64,000 nt of DNA. Origin: Diploptera punctata (Eukaryota > Arthropoda > Insecta > Blattodea > Blaberidae). The notes beneath the pieces were generated by a model that worked only from the letters and a program-made list of their open reading frames with translations, searched no databases and had not been told where the DNA came from. Position numbers and translations under genes: made by a program. Below are positions 52,858 to 62,257 of this stretch, piece by piece; the first letter of the stretch is position 1; each line of letters begins with the position of its first letter. Location: assembly GCA_030220185.1 (NCBI GenBank), contig JASPKZ010007528.1, positions 819,001 through 883,000 of the forward strand. Direction: 5' to 3'.

Positions 52858-53544
52858 TACTACAAGGTTTAGGCTATGCAGCCTGTTCCGGCGAAGTTAA
52901 AAGTGGAGTCCATCTTCTACGTGGTCGGCCAACATCTCTTGTTCCTCTGGGATTATACAGGAAGGTTCTTTTTGGTATTCTTTCGTTGTTCATTCTCATT
53001 AAGTCTTCTGTCCATTTCTTATTATTTTCGCTGATTTGATCTTCAATTTTATATATATTTAATTCTTCTCGTATAGTTTCATTCCTAGCAGAATCTGAAA
53101 ATGAGCTCCAGATGTTATCATATAAATTTAAATTAATAGCCAATAGATATAATTGTAAAATATCAATAAATAAGTAAAAAGTAATGGCATTTATTGGTAA
53201 ATATGGAATTAGATCAAACACTGTACTGGATAACAAAATAATAGAACAAGTATCACATTTCCAATATTTAGGATGTGATATAACTTATAGAGAAAATAAA
53301 GATATAGAAAATAAAGTAAATAAATTTCAGGCTATTTGTGGGACCATAAAAAGAACCTTAGGTCGGAAAACAAGGAAAGATACGAAACTTAAATTATATA
53401 AAACAATGGCTGTTCCTTTGTTGTTGTATGGAAGTGAAAATTGGATAATGAAATAAGGGATAAAAGCAGGATACAGACTGCGGAAATGCTGTTTTTACGT
53501 AATGTGAAAGGATGCACAAGAGCGGATAGAATAAGGGATGAAAC

Positions 53545-53546
<2 letters not shown>
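52857..53546 (-). mobile_element. LINE-J copy with inverted 5' segment
   Basis: 52,857-53,092 is the 3' part on the minus strand: EELNIYKIEDQISENNKKWT, NERIPKRTFLYNPRGTRDVG, the stem-loop CAGGCTGCATAGCCTAAACC, and tail. 53,100-53,546 is the adjoining 5' part but on the plus strand: MAFIGKYGIRSNTVLDNKII, HFQYLGCDITYRENKDIENK, LLLYGSENWIMK, NVKGCTRADRIRDETI. The two halves meet within the shared ATGAAACTAT. The copy at 60,653 has the normal order. (ATT)n flanks both sides. Confidence 0.88.
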
Positions 53547-53604
<58 letters not shown>

Positions 53605-53605
<1 letters not shown>

Positions 53606-53879
53606 TGTGTTTCAGGTATGTTTGTGGGAGAGGGGACCGATGTTAGCAGTAAGGTATGTATAAACAATTGTCTAACAAGGTTATTGCCACGTGTTTTCCA
53701 GATCGGAAACTGTGCATTAGTGCAATTAGAACTGCATTTCTTACGAAAACTTTTAAATTGGTAAAACTCATTCATACACTTCCGTCCTCAAAATGAATTT
53801 GCCAATTTAAATGTTATGTTTCTCTAATCAACAAAATCGGACCATTAATCTGTGGAGGCTAACCTCCAACCCAAAATTT
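53605..53879. other. Interval without recognised features
   Basis: No clear repeat; may be the upstream, unrecognisable part of the R2-like LINE that follows. Confidence 0.35.
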
Positions 53880-55290
53880 GAAAAATTGCTCTACCGACTC
53901 CAATTTCTGTTTCTGGCGATACAACTGTCTACAAACCATTAAAACCATTCTATTCAGATTTAAAAAGCTTAAAAATCAATATGTTGTGCATATTTTAAGC
54001 CTGTTGCAACATCAGGAAGTTTCAAAGCAATATCACCTTTTTCTTGTAGGTCTTCCTAGATTCCATTTTCCGTCTAGTTTATACTGTAAAGGCGTTGTTA
54101 TCTACAATGAATATACACTGGTAAACCAATGGAATCGTGACCATCAGGGATTGTCTTGTTCCGAATGGAGAGAAGCGATTAAAATGCAAGCCAATGTATC
54201 GGGGGTGCGTTCTTTGCCGGGCAGGTCTAGGGACGATACCCTCTGTAGACGTTGTCGCAGAGAGCACGAAACCCTTGCACACGTCCTTGGGGCCTGTCCG
54301 TTTGGAGAAACATTCGGCAGCACACTATTCGAAACATGATGGCAGAAGCCTTGCGAGGTTATGGATACACAGTTTATGAGGAAGTTCATGGTGTGGCCAC
54401 TAATGGAAGTAACAGATGAATATATATTATTGCATTTAGACCATCTTCTAAAATTGATATGATATTAGATTCCACAATCCGTTTTGAGATTCATAGTGGC
54501 CAACCTGAGGAAGTTGACTGTGAAAAGACAGCCATATATGAGCCAACAATTGACTATTACAAAGACTATTTAACTCATGCCCCAAATGGGAGTCAATGAC
54601 CAATCACGTTTCAACGATTTCTGTTTTACAACCAATCAGAATCGTGTTTCACCAAATATTTATCAGTGTTATGATTACCATATTAAAGAAAGCTCCTCCT
54701 TACAATATTGCGTTCCTTTGACAATAAATAGTATGATCTGGTTGCAGTGATAAACAAATGAAGCAGTAGAAGCGTACCTATCGTTTCTCATTTGTTTTCA
54801 AACATCGCCGTTTACATTAAATATATAAATATTTTAAAATAACTATAGTTAAATAATGATTTGTGAGTAAACAGCTTAATTTTATTCGTTAAATAGTCCT
54901 AACAAATGCCACTCTTGATTTCCAAATTCTCTAGATAAATTGGAAATCACTCGTGGCATTACTTATGATAAATACCAAGTAGATAGTATAACTGTCACAG
55001 GATTGATGATCGGGGCAAGAGGTAATATACCAGGATTCTTAGCCAAATTTTGGAATTCCTTAGATTTGGACAGGTTGTATCTTTCTAAAATTGCCATCGC
55101 TGCCATTAGAGGATCAATTTAAATTTTAAGAAACCATATTTACAAAATTTCTACTTTATAGTATGTATACTTCAATTAGACCTACAATTTGAATTTTTTT
55201 TAAATGTATTTACAAAATGTATTTAATCAATTCCAAAAATTAATTGTCTGTATCACTTGAGGCAATGCTCTAATGAGGAAAGTTGTATAT
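53880..55290 (+). mobile_element. R2-like LINE 3' half with CCHC finger and RLE domain, split by Rep-1
   Basis: Coding scraps in three frames. Near 54,135 NQWNRDHQGLSCSEWREAIK. At 54,220-54,300 GRSRDDTLCRRCRREHETLA then HVLGACPFGE, a C-x2-C-x8-H-x4-C finger. After a frameshift near 54,303: EALRGYGYTVYEEVHGVATN, a stop at 54,417, SSKIDMILDSTIRFE and IYEPTIDYYKD, the restriction-like endonuclease region. Rep-1 sits at 54,570-54,963, and then ITVTGLMIGARGNIPGFLAK, LYLSKIAIAAIRGSI and stop. CCHC plus RLE places it near R2/R4 rather than with the APE-type LINEs. Confidence 0.75.
54570..54963 (-). repeat. Rep-1 copy nested in the R2-like LINE
   Basis: Ends TTAACTCATGCCCC (left) and GTGGCATTACT (right), flanked by TAT at 54,567-54,569 and 54,964-54,966. 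Removing it restores the open frame YYKD-YDKYQVDSI of the host LINE. 394 bp, the shortest complete copy. Confidence 0.88.
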
Positions 55291-55489
55291 AATAAATATA
55301 AGTTGGGAAGTAAGCATATTATTATCCATCCTGTTGATATGGTTAAATAATTTCTCTTTTATGGTGTTCTATTTTCCATTATATCGAAAATAATATTTTC
55401 CCCCCTAATTATGGCTTTTTTCATTTAGCTTAAAATGTTTCTTTTTTTTCCCCGAAACTGGTGAGTTGTGGTCATGTTGATTTTTTTTA
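55291..55489. other. AT-rich interval
   Basis: Nothing assignable; poly-T and poly-C patches near 55,390-55,450. Confidence 0.4.
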
Positions 55490-55625
55490 TCAATACTTTT
55501 AAAATTCATTTTAAAGCACCGTTGAGGTTATGTTACAAATATAAAATTACTACCTGATAAATTTTAGTTGAGGGCGACTGATTTATCAGGTTATAATTTT
55601 ATATTTTTAATATTTGATTTTTTAT
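55490..55625 (-). repeat. Rep-3 fragment with internal inverted repeat
   Basis: AAAGCACCGTTGAGGTTATG is the inverted form of the block at 25,900-25,930. CCTGATAAATTTTAGTTGAG and ATTTATCAGGTTATAATTTT form a fold-back. Confidence 0.5.
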
Positions 55626-55639
55626 ATTTTCAAAACATT

Positions 55640-55910
55640 ATTTATAATTGAGTGTTGTGTGGTGATGTTTTCTACACGGTCCGTTACTTTGGAGCTATTT
55701 TTCTGATTGGTTGTCACTGGCAGTGACTGTATATAAGGACACGATTTCCAACACACAGCCAGTCTGCAGCCGACATTTGAAGAGTTAAGATGTCAAATAG
55801 CATGCAGAATCTCCTGAGGATGTCTACCGCAGTAGTAGACGAAACGTTGAGTGTTAATAAAACCAGACCACGGCCATTTAGCCCGAAAGACATAAAATAC
55901 ACGAATTTAA
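55640..55910 (+). mobile_element. Penelope-type terminal region with hammerhead-like core
   Basis: Contains TGTATATAAGG, ACACAGCCAGTCTGCAGCC, then the CTGAGGA - stem - GAAA core, and AATAAAACCAGACCACGGCC, in the order I know from Penelope-like terminal repeats. No RT is adjacent, so this is a solo or truncated end. Unlike the arm at 63,300. Confidence 0.6.
55814..55844 (+). ncRNA. Hammerhead-ribozyme-like core
   Basis: CTGAGGA (55,814-55,820), stem GTCTAC/GTAGAC around CGCAGTA (55,822-55,840), GAAA (55,841-55,844). A GTC triplet at 55,762-55,764 could be the cleavage site, with TCTGCA/TGCAGA as a helix I candidate. The stretch GAATCTC just before the core would be unpaired, so activity is uncertain. 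Confidence 0.6.
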
Positions 55911-56211
55911 AGCTGGTTATTTGGAGTAGAATGGAGTGGCGTTATGAAGTTATGAAGTTCCTCAACAAATTTACGTTCTTTTTCTTATCACTTCCTTGTT
56001 TCTTATCATCTTAACAACTCAGGCATAAACTTGCATTGACCTCAATGACCTCTAGAAATTTCCTTATTTATTCAAGTCGCATGTTAAGACTGGATGTTAA
56101 AGGGCTGGCAAATTTTTATTAATAGTGGCACTCATCTTTTTCGTTATGATATTGCTTCTTTCGATACACACGTTCCTCAGTACCGTATCACCTTATGGAT
56201 ATAGAATATAA
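55911..56211. other. Interval without recognised features
   Basis: No repeat or ORF assignment. Confidence 0.45.
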
Positions 56212-56850
56212 CTAACTCACTGGCAATAGCGAACCCGTAGGTTCATGGCCGCGCCGACTTTAGCTCTCCATACAGGCCTATCCGGATCTAACGTTTTCCA
56301 ATCATTCCCTGTATAATTCTTCTTCTTCTTCTTCTTCTTCTTCCTTCCAAGCATTAAGCCAAGGCCTGTTACGATCCTATAGAACATTTTCCCTCCAGCG
56401 TTTTGATCCTTCCGGGAAATTCTCGTATAAGACTTGAAAGCATAACAAAAGTCCCTTCGATTGGTTGCTGGCCAAAGGAAGGCAAGACCAGTGATGGGGC
56501 TGCCATCTTATAGCCTCTGGTCAGGCTTTTCTGGAGAAGAAAAGAAAATAAAGGAAAGAAGAAATGGAAGAAAGGAAAGACTCCCTAGCCCTCGGATGTC
56601 CTAATAGCGTCGGAGTCGAAAAAAACAAGAGTTAACCAAGAGAGGTTAGATAGTAAAGTTAAAAGAGTGCAAAACACAAGTAAGTGGAAGAAATGTTTTG
56701 CTCAGCTTGGGCACCTTGTGGTCGCCATCTACATATCCCCTAGATGAGGACCCCTGAGGGACTTCCCTTAAATCATAGTTCATGTTATTCTCCCACCTCA
56801 TTCTTGGTCTACCAACTGGGCGTTTTCCCTTCTGGTTTTCCTACAAGAAT
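56212..56850 (-). mobile_element. LINE-A relic split by a composite insert
   Basis: 56,212-56,317 (ACTCACTGGCAATAGCGAAC to CCCTGTATAAT) and 56,759-56,850 (ACTTCCCTTAAATCATAGTT to CCTACAAGAA) are consecutive parts of LINE-A. Confidence 0.78.
56318..56758 (-). mobile_element. Insert in LINE-A: LINE-L tail plus unclassified repeat
   Basis: 56,318-56,405 is a minus-strand LINE-L end ((TTC)n, CAAGGCCTGTTACGATCCTA). 56,406-56,758 (CTCCCTAGCCCTCGGATGTC, AATAGCGTCGGAGTCG, TGGTCGCCATCTACATATCC) looks like a moderately conserved repeat, but I cannot name it. Confidence 0.55.
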
Positions 56851-57371
56851 CTAGTATTTTTTGATTTTATAAATTGTTTGGTGGGAAAGGTCAATTGCAT
56901 ATTAATTGTATTTACGCCCTTCAGAAAAACGTAAATATTAGCAAGTTAATTTTCAAGCGATAGAGCATAAAATCATCTATAATGTGACTATCTTTTCAAG
57001 TTGAGGGAGTAGATATACTTCGAGAAATTAATTTTATAAAATAGACTTTTAAAACCATACGATAATTTGACAGCTCTATTACTCTTTAATTACATCAAAC
57101 GAAGAGCTGGAAATCGTTTCAGATATTCAGTATATCATAAGGGTTCACTATAAAAAAATGGTAAACTTTTAAAGATGTGAGTTCAATTTTCACAATTTTT
57201 TTGCCGATTTACGGAACCTCAAGCCTGAAAAAAAGAAGCCTCTGATAAGATTTTTTTCGGCCCTTTCGTGCTCAGATTTGAATTGCGACGCTAGTGACCC
57301 TAAGTGTTAAAGTGAGTCGTTAAATAAATTAATAACACCGGAAAAATAAGCTTTTAGCAAGAGGAGAAAAA
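56851..57371. other. Interval with possible SINE-3-like relic
   Basis: 57,195-57,295 has CTCAAGCCTGAAAAAAAGAA and GCCTCTGATAAGATTTTTTT, reminiscent of the SINE-3 body. Otherwise unassigned. Confidence 0.35.
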
Positions 57372-57905
57372 TAATTACGGAAGTCGCTAGTGAAGTGCTT
57401 TGTGTGGAATGTAGCATTGTATGAAGCAGAGACAAGAAGAGAAGCATTTTCTGCGGACATTTAGCAAAATGATTACGGAAAAGGCTAGTGAAGTGCTTTG
57501 TGTGGAGTGTAGCATTATATGATGCAGAGACTTAGACATTACAACGGAATGACTGGAAGCTTTTGAGATGCGGATGGATTGAGCGTATAAAACGGACAGA
57601 CAAAATAAAAAATAAAGATGTGCTAGGTAGACTGGGTGAAGGAAGAAAAATGCTGGAACTCATAAAGAAGAGGAAAAGAAATTGGATTGGCCACTGGCTA
57701 AGAAGAAACTGCCTGACGGATGTCCTAAAAGGATTGGTCAATGGAAAGAAAGTTAGATGCAAAATACATCAGATGATAGACAATATTAAAATAAATGGTT
57801 TGTATGCGAATACAAAGAGGAAAGATTGGAGTTAAGGAAAGAGTGGAGAATGCTGAGTTTGCAATGAAAGACCTGATCTTGGGCAGACACTATGTATGTA
57901 TGTAC
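57372..57905 (+). mobile_element. LINE-N 3' copy with (TATG)n tail
   Basis: VKCFVWSVALYDAET, then RCGWIERIKRTDKIKNKDVL, GRLGEGRKMLELIKKRKRNW, IGHWLRRNCLTDVLKGLVNG. The RTDKIKN...WIGHxLRRNCL signature is that of a widespread arthropod LINE. A segment of about 65 bp is duplicated (57,372-57,435 and 57,470-57,535). Ends ACCTGATCTTGGGCAGACAC and TATGTATGTATGTA. Confidence 0.82.
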
Positions 57906-57914
57906 GTATATATG

Positions 57915-58481
57915 AATCATCATCATCATTATCCATGCAAGTATTAGGCCGTGTGGCCTGTTACGGTCTCAAAGAGGAATTTTCCCATCCAGCGCTTTTT
58001 TTGGACATCCCAGCGATCTTTTGCCTCGGGGGCAGTAGCGAAGTATGGCTTTTGGAATTCTATGAGACGGCATTCGTTGAAGATGGGCTTTCCAGTTGTT
58101 CTGGTAGTTTTGTATATGGTGAAGAATGGGTTCTACATCCAACTCTTCCATAATTTCCTCATTTCTTTTATGATCCCACTTTGTGTAGCCTGCTGTACGG
58201 TGCATACATCGCATCTAATTTGCTATTATTCGGCTTTCATCTCTTCTTGGTATTGTCCATGCTTCACTACCATATCTTAATACTGGTCTTGCGAGAACTT
58301 TACAAAGCCGTAATCTTGTGTTCTTCTGTACTAAAGATGGTTTCATTTTACTGTTAATTATCCCCGTTGTTTTTGTAAAATTTGTGATTTTCTTTGATAT
58401 ATCAGCTTCATCTTGAAATGTTAAATTATAACCCAAATAATTAAATTTGTTTACTCGTTCTAAAATTTCATCATCCAAAAC
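57915..58481 (-). mobile_element. LINE-G 3' copy with 11-bp TSD
   Basis: Minus strand: DDEILERVNKFNYLGYNLTF, SKMKPSLVQKNTRLRLCKVL, ARPVLRYGSEAWTIPRRDES, HRTAGYTKWDHKRNEEIMEE, RIPKAILRYCPRGKRSLGCP. It ends with the stem-loop CAGGCCACACGGCCTAATAC and an (ATG)n-type tail. ACGTATATATG (57,904) and ACGTATGTATG (58,482) flank it. One break near 58,214. Confidence 0.9.
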
Positions 58482-58996
58482 ACGTATGTATGCAAATACA
58501 ATATATGGTTATACGAGCCGCCACTGTATTGTGCTTCTTGTTATGGCGAAGTAGGGGTTACTGATCAGTGAGAATGATCAATGTATCTTATAATCTGAAC
58601 TGGTCTCTACACAAACAGCCAAGCTTAATGACATTCGTCTTGTTTGTTTATTACTGGATAAATTGTTAATTTCCTAAGTGTATTTGTTATCTGATTATTG
58701 CTATAATAAATACCTGGTTTACATTCAATTTAACGACTATCTTATCAAAAAATATTGTCTCTTATTAGCAATGAAAGTACACTGCTTAAAACAAATTGAT
58801 CAATATTGTTCGCACATTTGTTCCAATAACTTGATAGAAAAATGAGATTATAGATCCAGCCTTGATAAAACACAAGTAGTTTATTTCCGAAATACATCGA
58901 TTTCAATTACTGAATTTATTAATTTCTGGTGAATCAGTTTCTAGCAAGCAAATGTTGTAAATTGTATCAAACATTTAGTTTAATTATTTAATTCTG
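58482..58996. other. Interval without recognised features
   Basis: AT-rich; nothing assignable. Confidence 0.45.
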
Positions 58997-59247
58997 CAGG
59001 GTGATTCAAAAGAAGTATTACATGCTTCTGGGGGTTGTAGAGGGGACGTACCATTTCCATGTAAAATAAGTTTGAAGGTCGAAACACAATGGGCTTATAT
59101 CATGTGCATTGTGTTTCAGAATAAGTACAATTACAGATTACATCGAAATGGTAAGATTCCGGACATGGGTTCCTTATCAAAACTTTATCTACTAAGTCCC
59201 CTGTACCAACCCCTAGAAGTCTGTAATGCTTATTGCGAATCACCCTG
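58997..59247. mobile_element. 251-bp MITE with CAGGGTGATTC ends
   Basis: The left end CAGGGTGATTCAAAAGAAGT and the right end, inverted (CAGGGTGATTCGCAATAAGC), match over about 50 bp, including GCTTCTGGGGGTTG / ACTTCTAGGGGTTG. No ORF. CAGGGTG tips are common in mariner-type MITEs. Confidence 0.8.
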
Positions 59248-59279
59248 TATATTAGGCTACTGTTGTGTTGTCTCCTATC

Positions 59280-59280
<1 letters not shown>

Positions 59281-59330
<50 letters not shown>
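59281..59330. repeat. (AAT)n microsatellite
   Basis: About 16 AAT units upstream of SINE-1. Confidence 0.92.
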
Positions 59331-59331
<1 letters not shown>

Positions 59332-59365
59332 GACATTGTTAAAATTTCAATTTTCATTTAATAAG

Positions 59366-59697
59366 TGTCCACCGCTGTGGTCTCGAGGTAGCGTGCTTCC
59401 TTGTCACGCAGCGGGCCCGGGTTCGATCCCCGGTCGAGACAGTTTTTCTGGGTGAGGTTTTTATCGGTTTTTTTTTCTCACCTGTAAGACAAATGTCAGG
59501 AAAACTTTAAGACCCAAACGGTCCCCGAAATCATATGGCCATCATCCTTATCATCATCATCATCCTTCACCGGTGTGGAAAGTATCGGGAAGCTACCTCA
59601 CCATACAATTCCCTAGTAAAGCTGCAAAGCATAGCATGAAAATACTATGATTGCAGTGAAAGACCTGCCCTCGGGCAGAATTACTATTTATGGATGG
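59366..59697 (+). mobile_element. SINE-1 copy with 11-bp TSD
   Basis: ATTTAATAAGT at 59,355-59,365 and 59,698-59,708. Head GTCCACCGCTGTGGTCTCGA, B-box GGGTTCGATCCCCGG, 3' stem CTGCCCTCGGGCAG, tail TGGATGG. Confidence 0.92.
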
Positions 59698-59708
59698 ATT
59701 TAATAAGT

Positions 59709-60652
59709 GAAATTAACAAAGTTTTAATTATCAGATAAACATCGTGGATTTTCATCAAGTAAAAACCAGATCAATTGATTGCTAAAATTTCTAATGTTTA
59801 TTCCAGATCATCAATTCAAAATTACCGCGGAAAATGTGCTGGAACCCTGACTGGCTGTCCGTCCCAACATTGACCAATGAAAGGAGAACAACCGCCACTG
59901 CCGTTCAACACGGGTCGCTGGCAATTCTGTCTTTTCTTTTTACTTTAGTTTGTTTACTTCCACTATCAATACATCGTGAATTTATTATAAATGCAAGTCG
60001 GGTAAACATATTGATTCTTTGTAAGATACGTTATCTTTCTTTAATATAAAATTAATCCTGATATCACAACAAGGAAACAGAACATATGTTTTTTTGTAAA
60101 AGATACTTTTTTTTTGTTCGGACACGTTTGATGATAATTTATTAAGGAAAAAAAGTGTTTATCGTATAAAATATTTACGACGTTTTGTAGCGAACTTAAT
60201 TTTCATCAGTGCATCATTTATCAAGAGCGTAACGCTGTCAAGATCGAATTGATACTTTAGCATATGCTTGGACGAATATCCCACATCTCTTTAGAATTAC
60301 ACAAGTATTTAGCGGTGCTCATTTCTACTCCATCCACGTTATTTTGTTGTCGTTCCTCCACTTCTACTACCAGGTGGGATCCATTTTAGCATTTTTCTTG
60401 ATTGTAACAATTTTATCAACAATTATAATCTTCTAAAAACAAATAAATGTATGAATTTTTAAATTCCATTTTTCATTTTATGTCGCTTTGGCATCTACGG
60501 ACATTTCCCGACTATTGTTTTAAATTATAGTGTGCTGTGAAATGGTGGAAAGGGTCCTCAAAGTGAAATTTCAACTCAGCATGTTGTGAACTCATGAAGA
60601 AAATACAGAAAAAAACCTCAGATTGGTCGGAAGCAGAGTTTAAATTTACTAT
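59709..60652. other. Interval with a short Penelope-end-like patch
   Basis: GTGGATTTTCATCAAGTAAA and ATCAATTGATTG at 59,743-59,784 resemble the right end of the Penelope-like element (63,508-63,544). Nothing else recognised. Confidence 0.4.
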
Positions 60653-60855
60653 CTTCTTCTTCTTCTTCTACTACAAGGTTTAGGCTATGCAGCCTGTTCC
60701 GGCGAAGTTAAAAGTGGAGTCCTTCTTCTACGTGATCGGCCAACATCTCTTGTTCCTCTGGAATTATACAGGAAGGTTCTTTTTGGTATTCTTTCGTTGT
60801 TCATTCTCATTAAGTGTTCTGTCCATTTCTTATTATTTTCGCTGATTTTATCTTC

Positions 60856-60890
<35 letters not shown>

Positions 60891-61054
60891 ATTCTTCTCG
60901 TATAGTTTCATTCCTTATTCTATCCGCTCTTGTGCATCCTTTCACGTTACGTAAAAACAGCATTTCCGCAGTCTGTATCCTGCTTTTATCCCTTGATTTC
61001 ATTATCCAATTTTCACTTCCATACAACAACAAAGGAACAGCCATTGTTTTATAT
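60653..61054 (-). mobile_element. LINE-J copy with 10-bp TSD
   Basis: AATTTACTAT at 60,643-60,652 and 61,055-61,064. Minus strand: MAVPLLLYGSENWIMKSRDK, AEMLFLRNVKGCTRADRIRN, a (TA)n expansion inside NIYIYIYIYIYII, TFLYNSRGTRDVGRSRRRRT, the stem-loop CAGGCTGCATAGCCTAAACC and a (GAA)n tail. Normal-order counterpart of the inverted copy at 52,857. Confidence 0.92.
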
Positions 61055-61064
61055 AATTTACTAT

Positions 61065-61169
61065 TTTATTTATATTTATAGACGCTTTAACATCAGCTTA
61101 TTTCGCGGTTACTTTTTTAAAAATAACTATGAAATGGTAAAATTATCAAATCGAAGCGCAGCATTTGCC
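61065..61169. other. Short unique stretch upstream of Gr
   Basis: No feature recognised; promoter elements of the Gr gene could lie here, but none is identifiable by eye. Confidence 0.3.
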
Positions 61170-61290
61170 TTTGATTATTGAGGAAGGCCACAAAAGAAGC
61201 TCAGTTTCATGGACACCGGAGTTTGAACCCGGAACCTCTCGAATATAAGTCTCAAAAAGCACTGTTAGAGCCAACTAGCTTGGTAGCTCT
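61170..61290 (-). mobile_element. tRNA-like SINE relic upstream of Gr exon 1
   Basis: On the minus strand there is an A-box-like stretch (TAGTTGGCTCTAACAGTGC) and, about 45 nt on, a B-box GGGTTCAAACTCC near 61,215-61,235. I see no complete cloverleaf, so a tRNA-derived SINE or tRNA pseudogene is more likely than a working gene. It lies about 55 bp before the Gr start codon. Confidence 0.4.
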
Positions 61291-61343
61291 ACGAATTGCA
61301 AGACAATTTCAGTAATCCTATTAAGATTTTGAAGATTGAAAAA

Positions 61344-61566
61344 ATGGTTTCAAATTCAAAAGAATTATTTGTGAAGCGAAAGCGAAGAATGTTAAAAGAG
61401 GTTGGAAAAAATATATCTGTAATTTATCCAAGAAATCTTGAGAGCCAGACTTCAGATTCTACAGACATAAACTACAATGAAAAATATTTGCTGTTTTATC
61501 AAATAAAACCGCTTTTATTTCTATTAAGAGTTATGGGCGTTTTTCCAGTGATGACAGAAATGTCAG
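61344..61566 (+). CDS. Gustatory-receptor-like gene, exon 1
   Basis: This is the first coding exon of a probable insect gustatory receptor (7tm_7 family), a chemosensory membrane protein. The ATG at 61,344 has a good start context (GAAAAATGG) and opens 74 codons. These give a basic, hydrophilic N-terminus of about 50 residues, then a segment containing YQIKPLLFLLRVMGVFPV; the pattern of a proline, leucines and a Gly-x-Phe-Pro turn is typical just before TM1 of insect Grs. The exon ends TCAG followed by a consensus donor GTAAGA at 61,567, leaving phase 1. In-frame codons upstream to 61,296 lack an ATG. Family membership is recognised from pattern, not from a search. The gene continues to the right. 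Confidence 0.6.
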
Positions 61567-61760
61567 GTAAGAATTTAATTTAATTTTGACTATCTTGAAA
61601 GTCATTGTGTGTTTACCAGTAGACATAAAATTAACAAGAGCAGAAACTAAAGCAAGTTTCTAATCTCACACACATGTGGTGCTAGTGTATAAGATAGACC
61701 TTTCTGCCATCTGTTATGCGGACGCGAACTAATATCACATCGTTCTCTTTGCATCTGACT

Positions 61761-61955
61761 TGTCCGTCGCCGTGGTGTAGTAGGTAGAGTCCCTACCTTT
61801 CACTCCGGCGACCCGGGTTCGATTCCTGGCGGGGTAGGGGGTTTTAAATCTCCACCTTGGGTCTGGGTGTGTGTGTCCTGTCCTTGTGTCTATGTCAGAA
61901 TTGAAGAAAGTTAACAAACAGGTAAAACAAACAAAGAAAAAGGTAAATCAATAAA
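61761..61955 (+). mobile_element. SINE-5 copy, forward
   Basis: This is a tRNA-headed SINE starting GTCCGTCGCCGTGGTGTAGT, with a B-box-like GGGTTCGATTCC near 61,818. The body continues through a TCTCCACCTTGGGTCTGGGTG region to an A-rich end. The flank CTTTGCATCTGACT just before it recurs at 62,459, after the inverted partner copy. Confidence 0.65.
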
Positions 61956-61961
61956 AAAAAT

Positions 61962-62240
61962 CTATGTATAAAAATAAATAATAGTATAAAAAAAACTAAA
62001 ACAACACGCTTTATTAGAAAACCGAACTAAAAAATGAAAAATAATTTTAATTTCCAACACGGTTCGGATAAAATTAAAGTGGTCAACAAAAAATCATCTC
62101 CAACACATCTAGAATAAAACTAGAGTTATCAACAAAAAAAAATTACCATAAAAAACGTGGGGTGCTTTTTACGTTTTCTTCTTAGAGACTTTACTTTTAC
62201 CAATATCTGTTTATTATCAAATATATTGCCTTTTTTTTTA
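61962..62240 (+). repeat. Rep-2 arm and loop
   Basis: This segment carries the Rep-2 arm signature AACACGCTTTATTAGAAAAC followed by the GTGGTCAACAAAAAATCATC and CGTGGGGTGC modules seen at 23,040-23,555 and 30,650-30,985. It ends in the TTACTTTTACCAATATCTG loop. The flank CTATGTATAAA is shared with the second arm at 62,470, so the two arms look like duplicated copies of one segment. Confidence 0.6.
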
Positions 62241-62257
62241 ATTTCTTTCTTTCTCGT

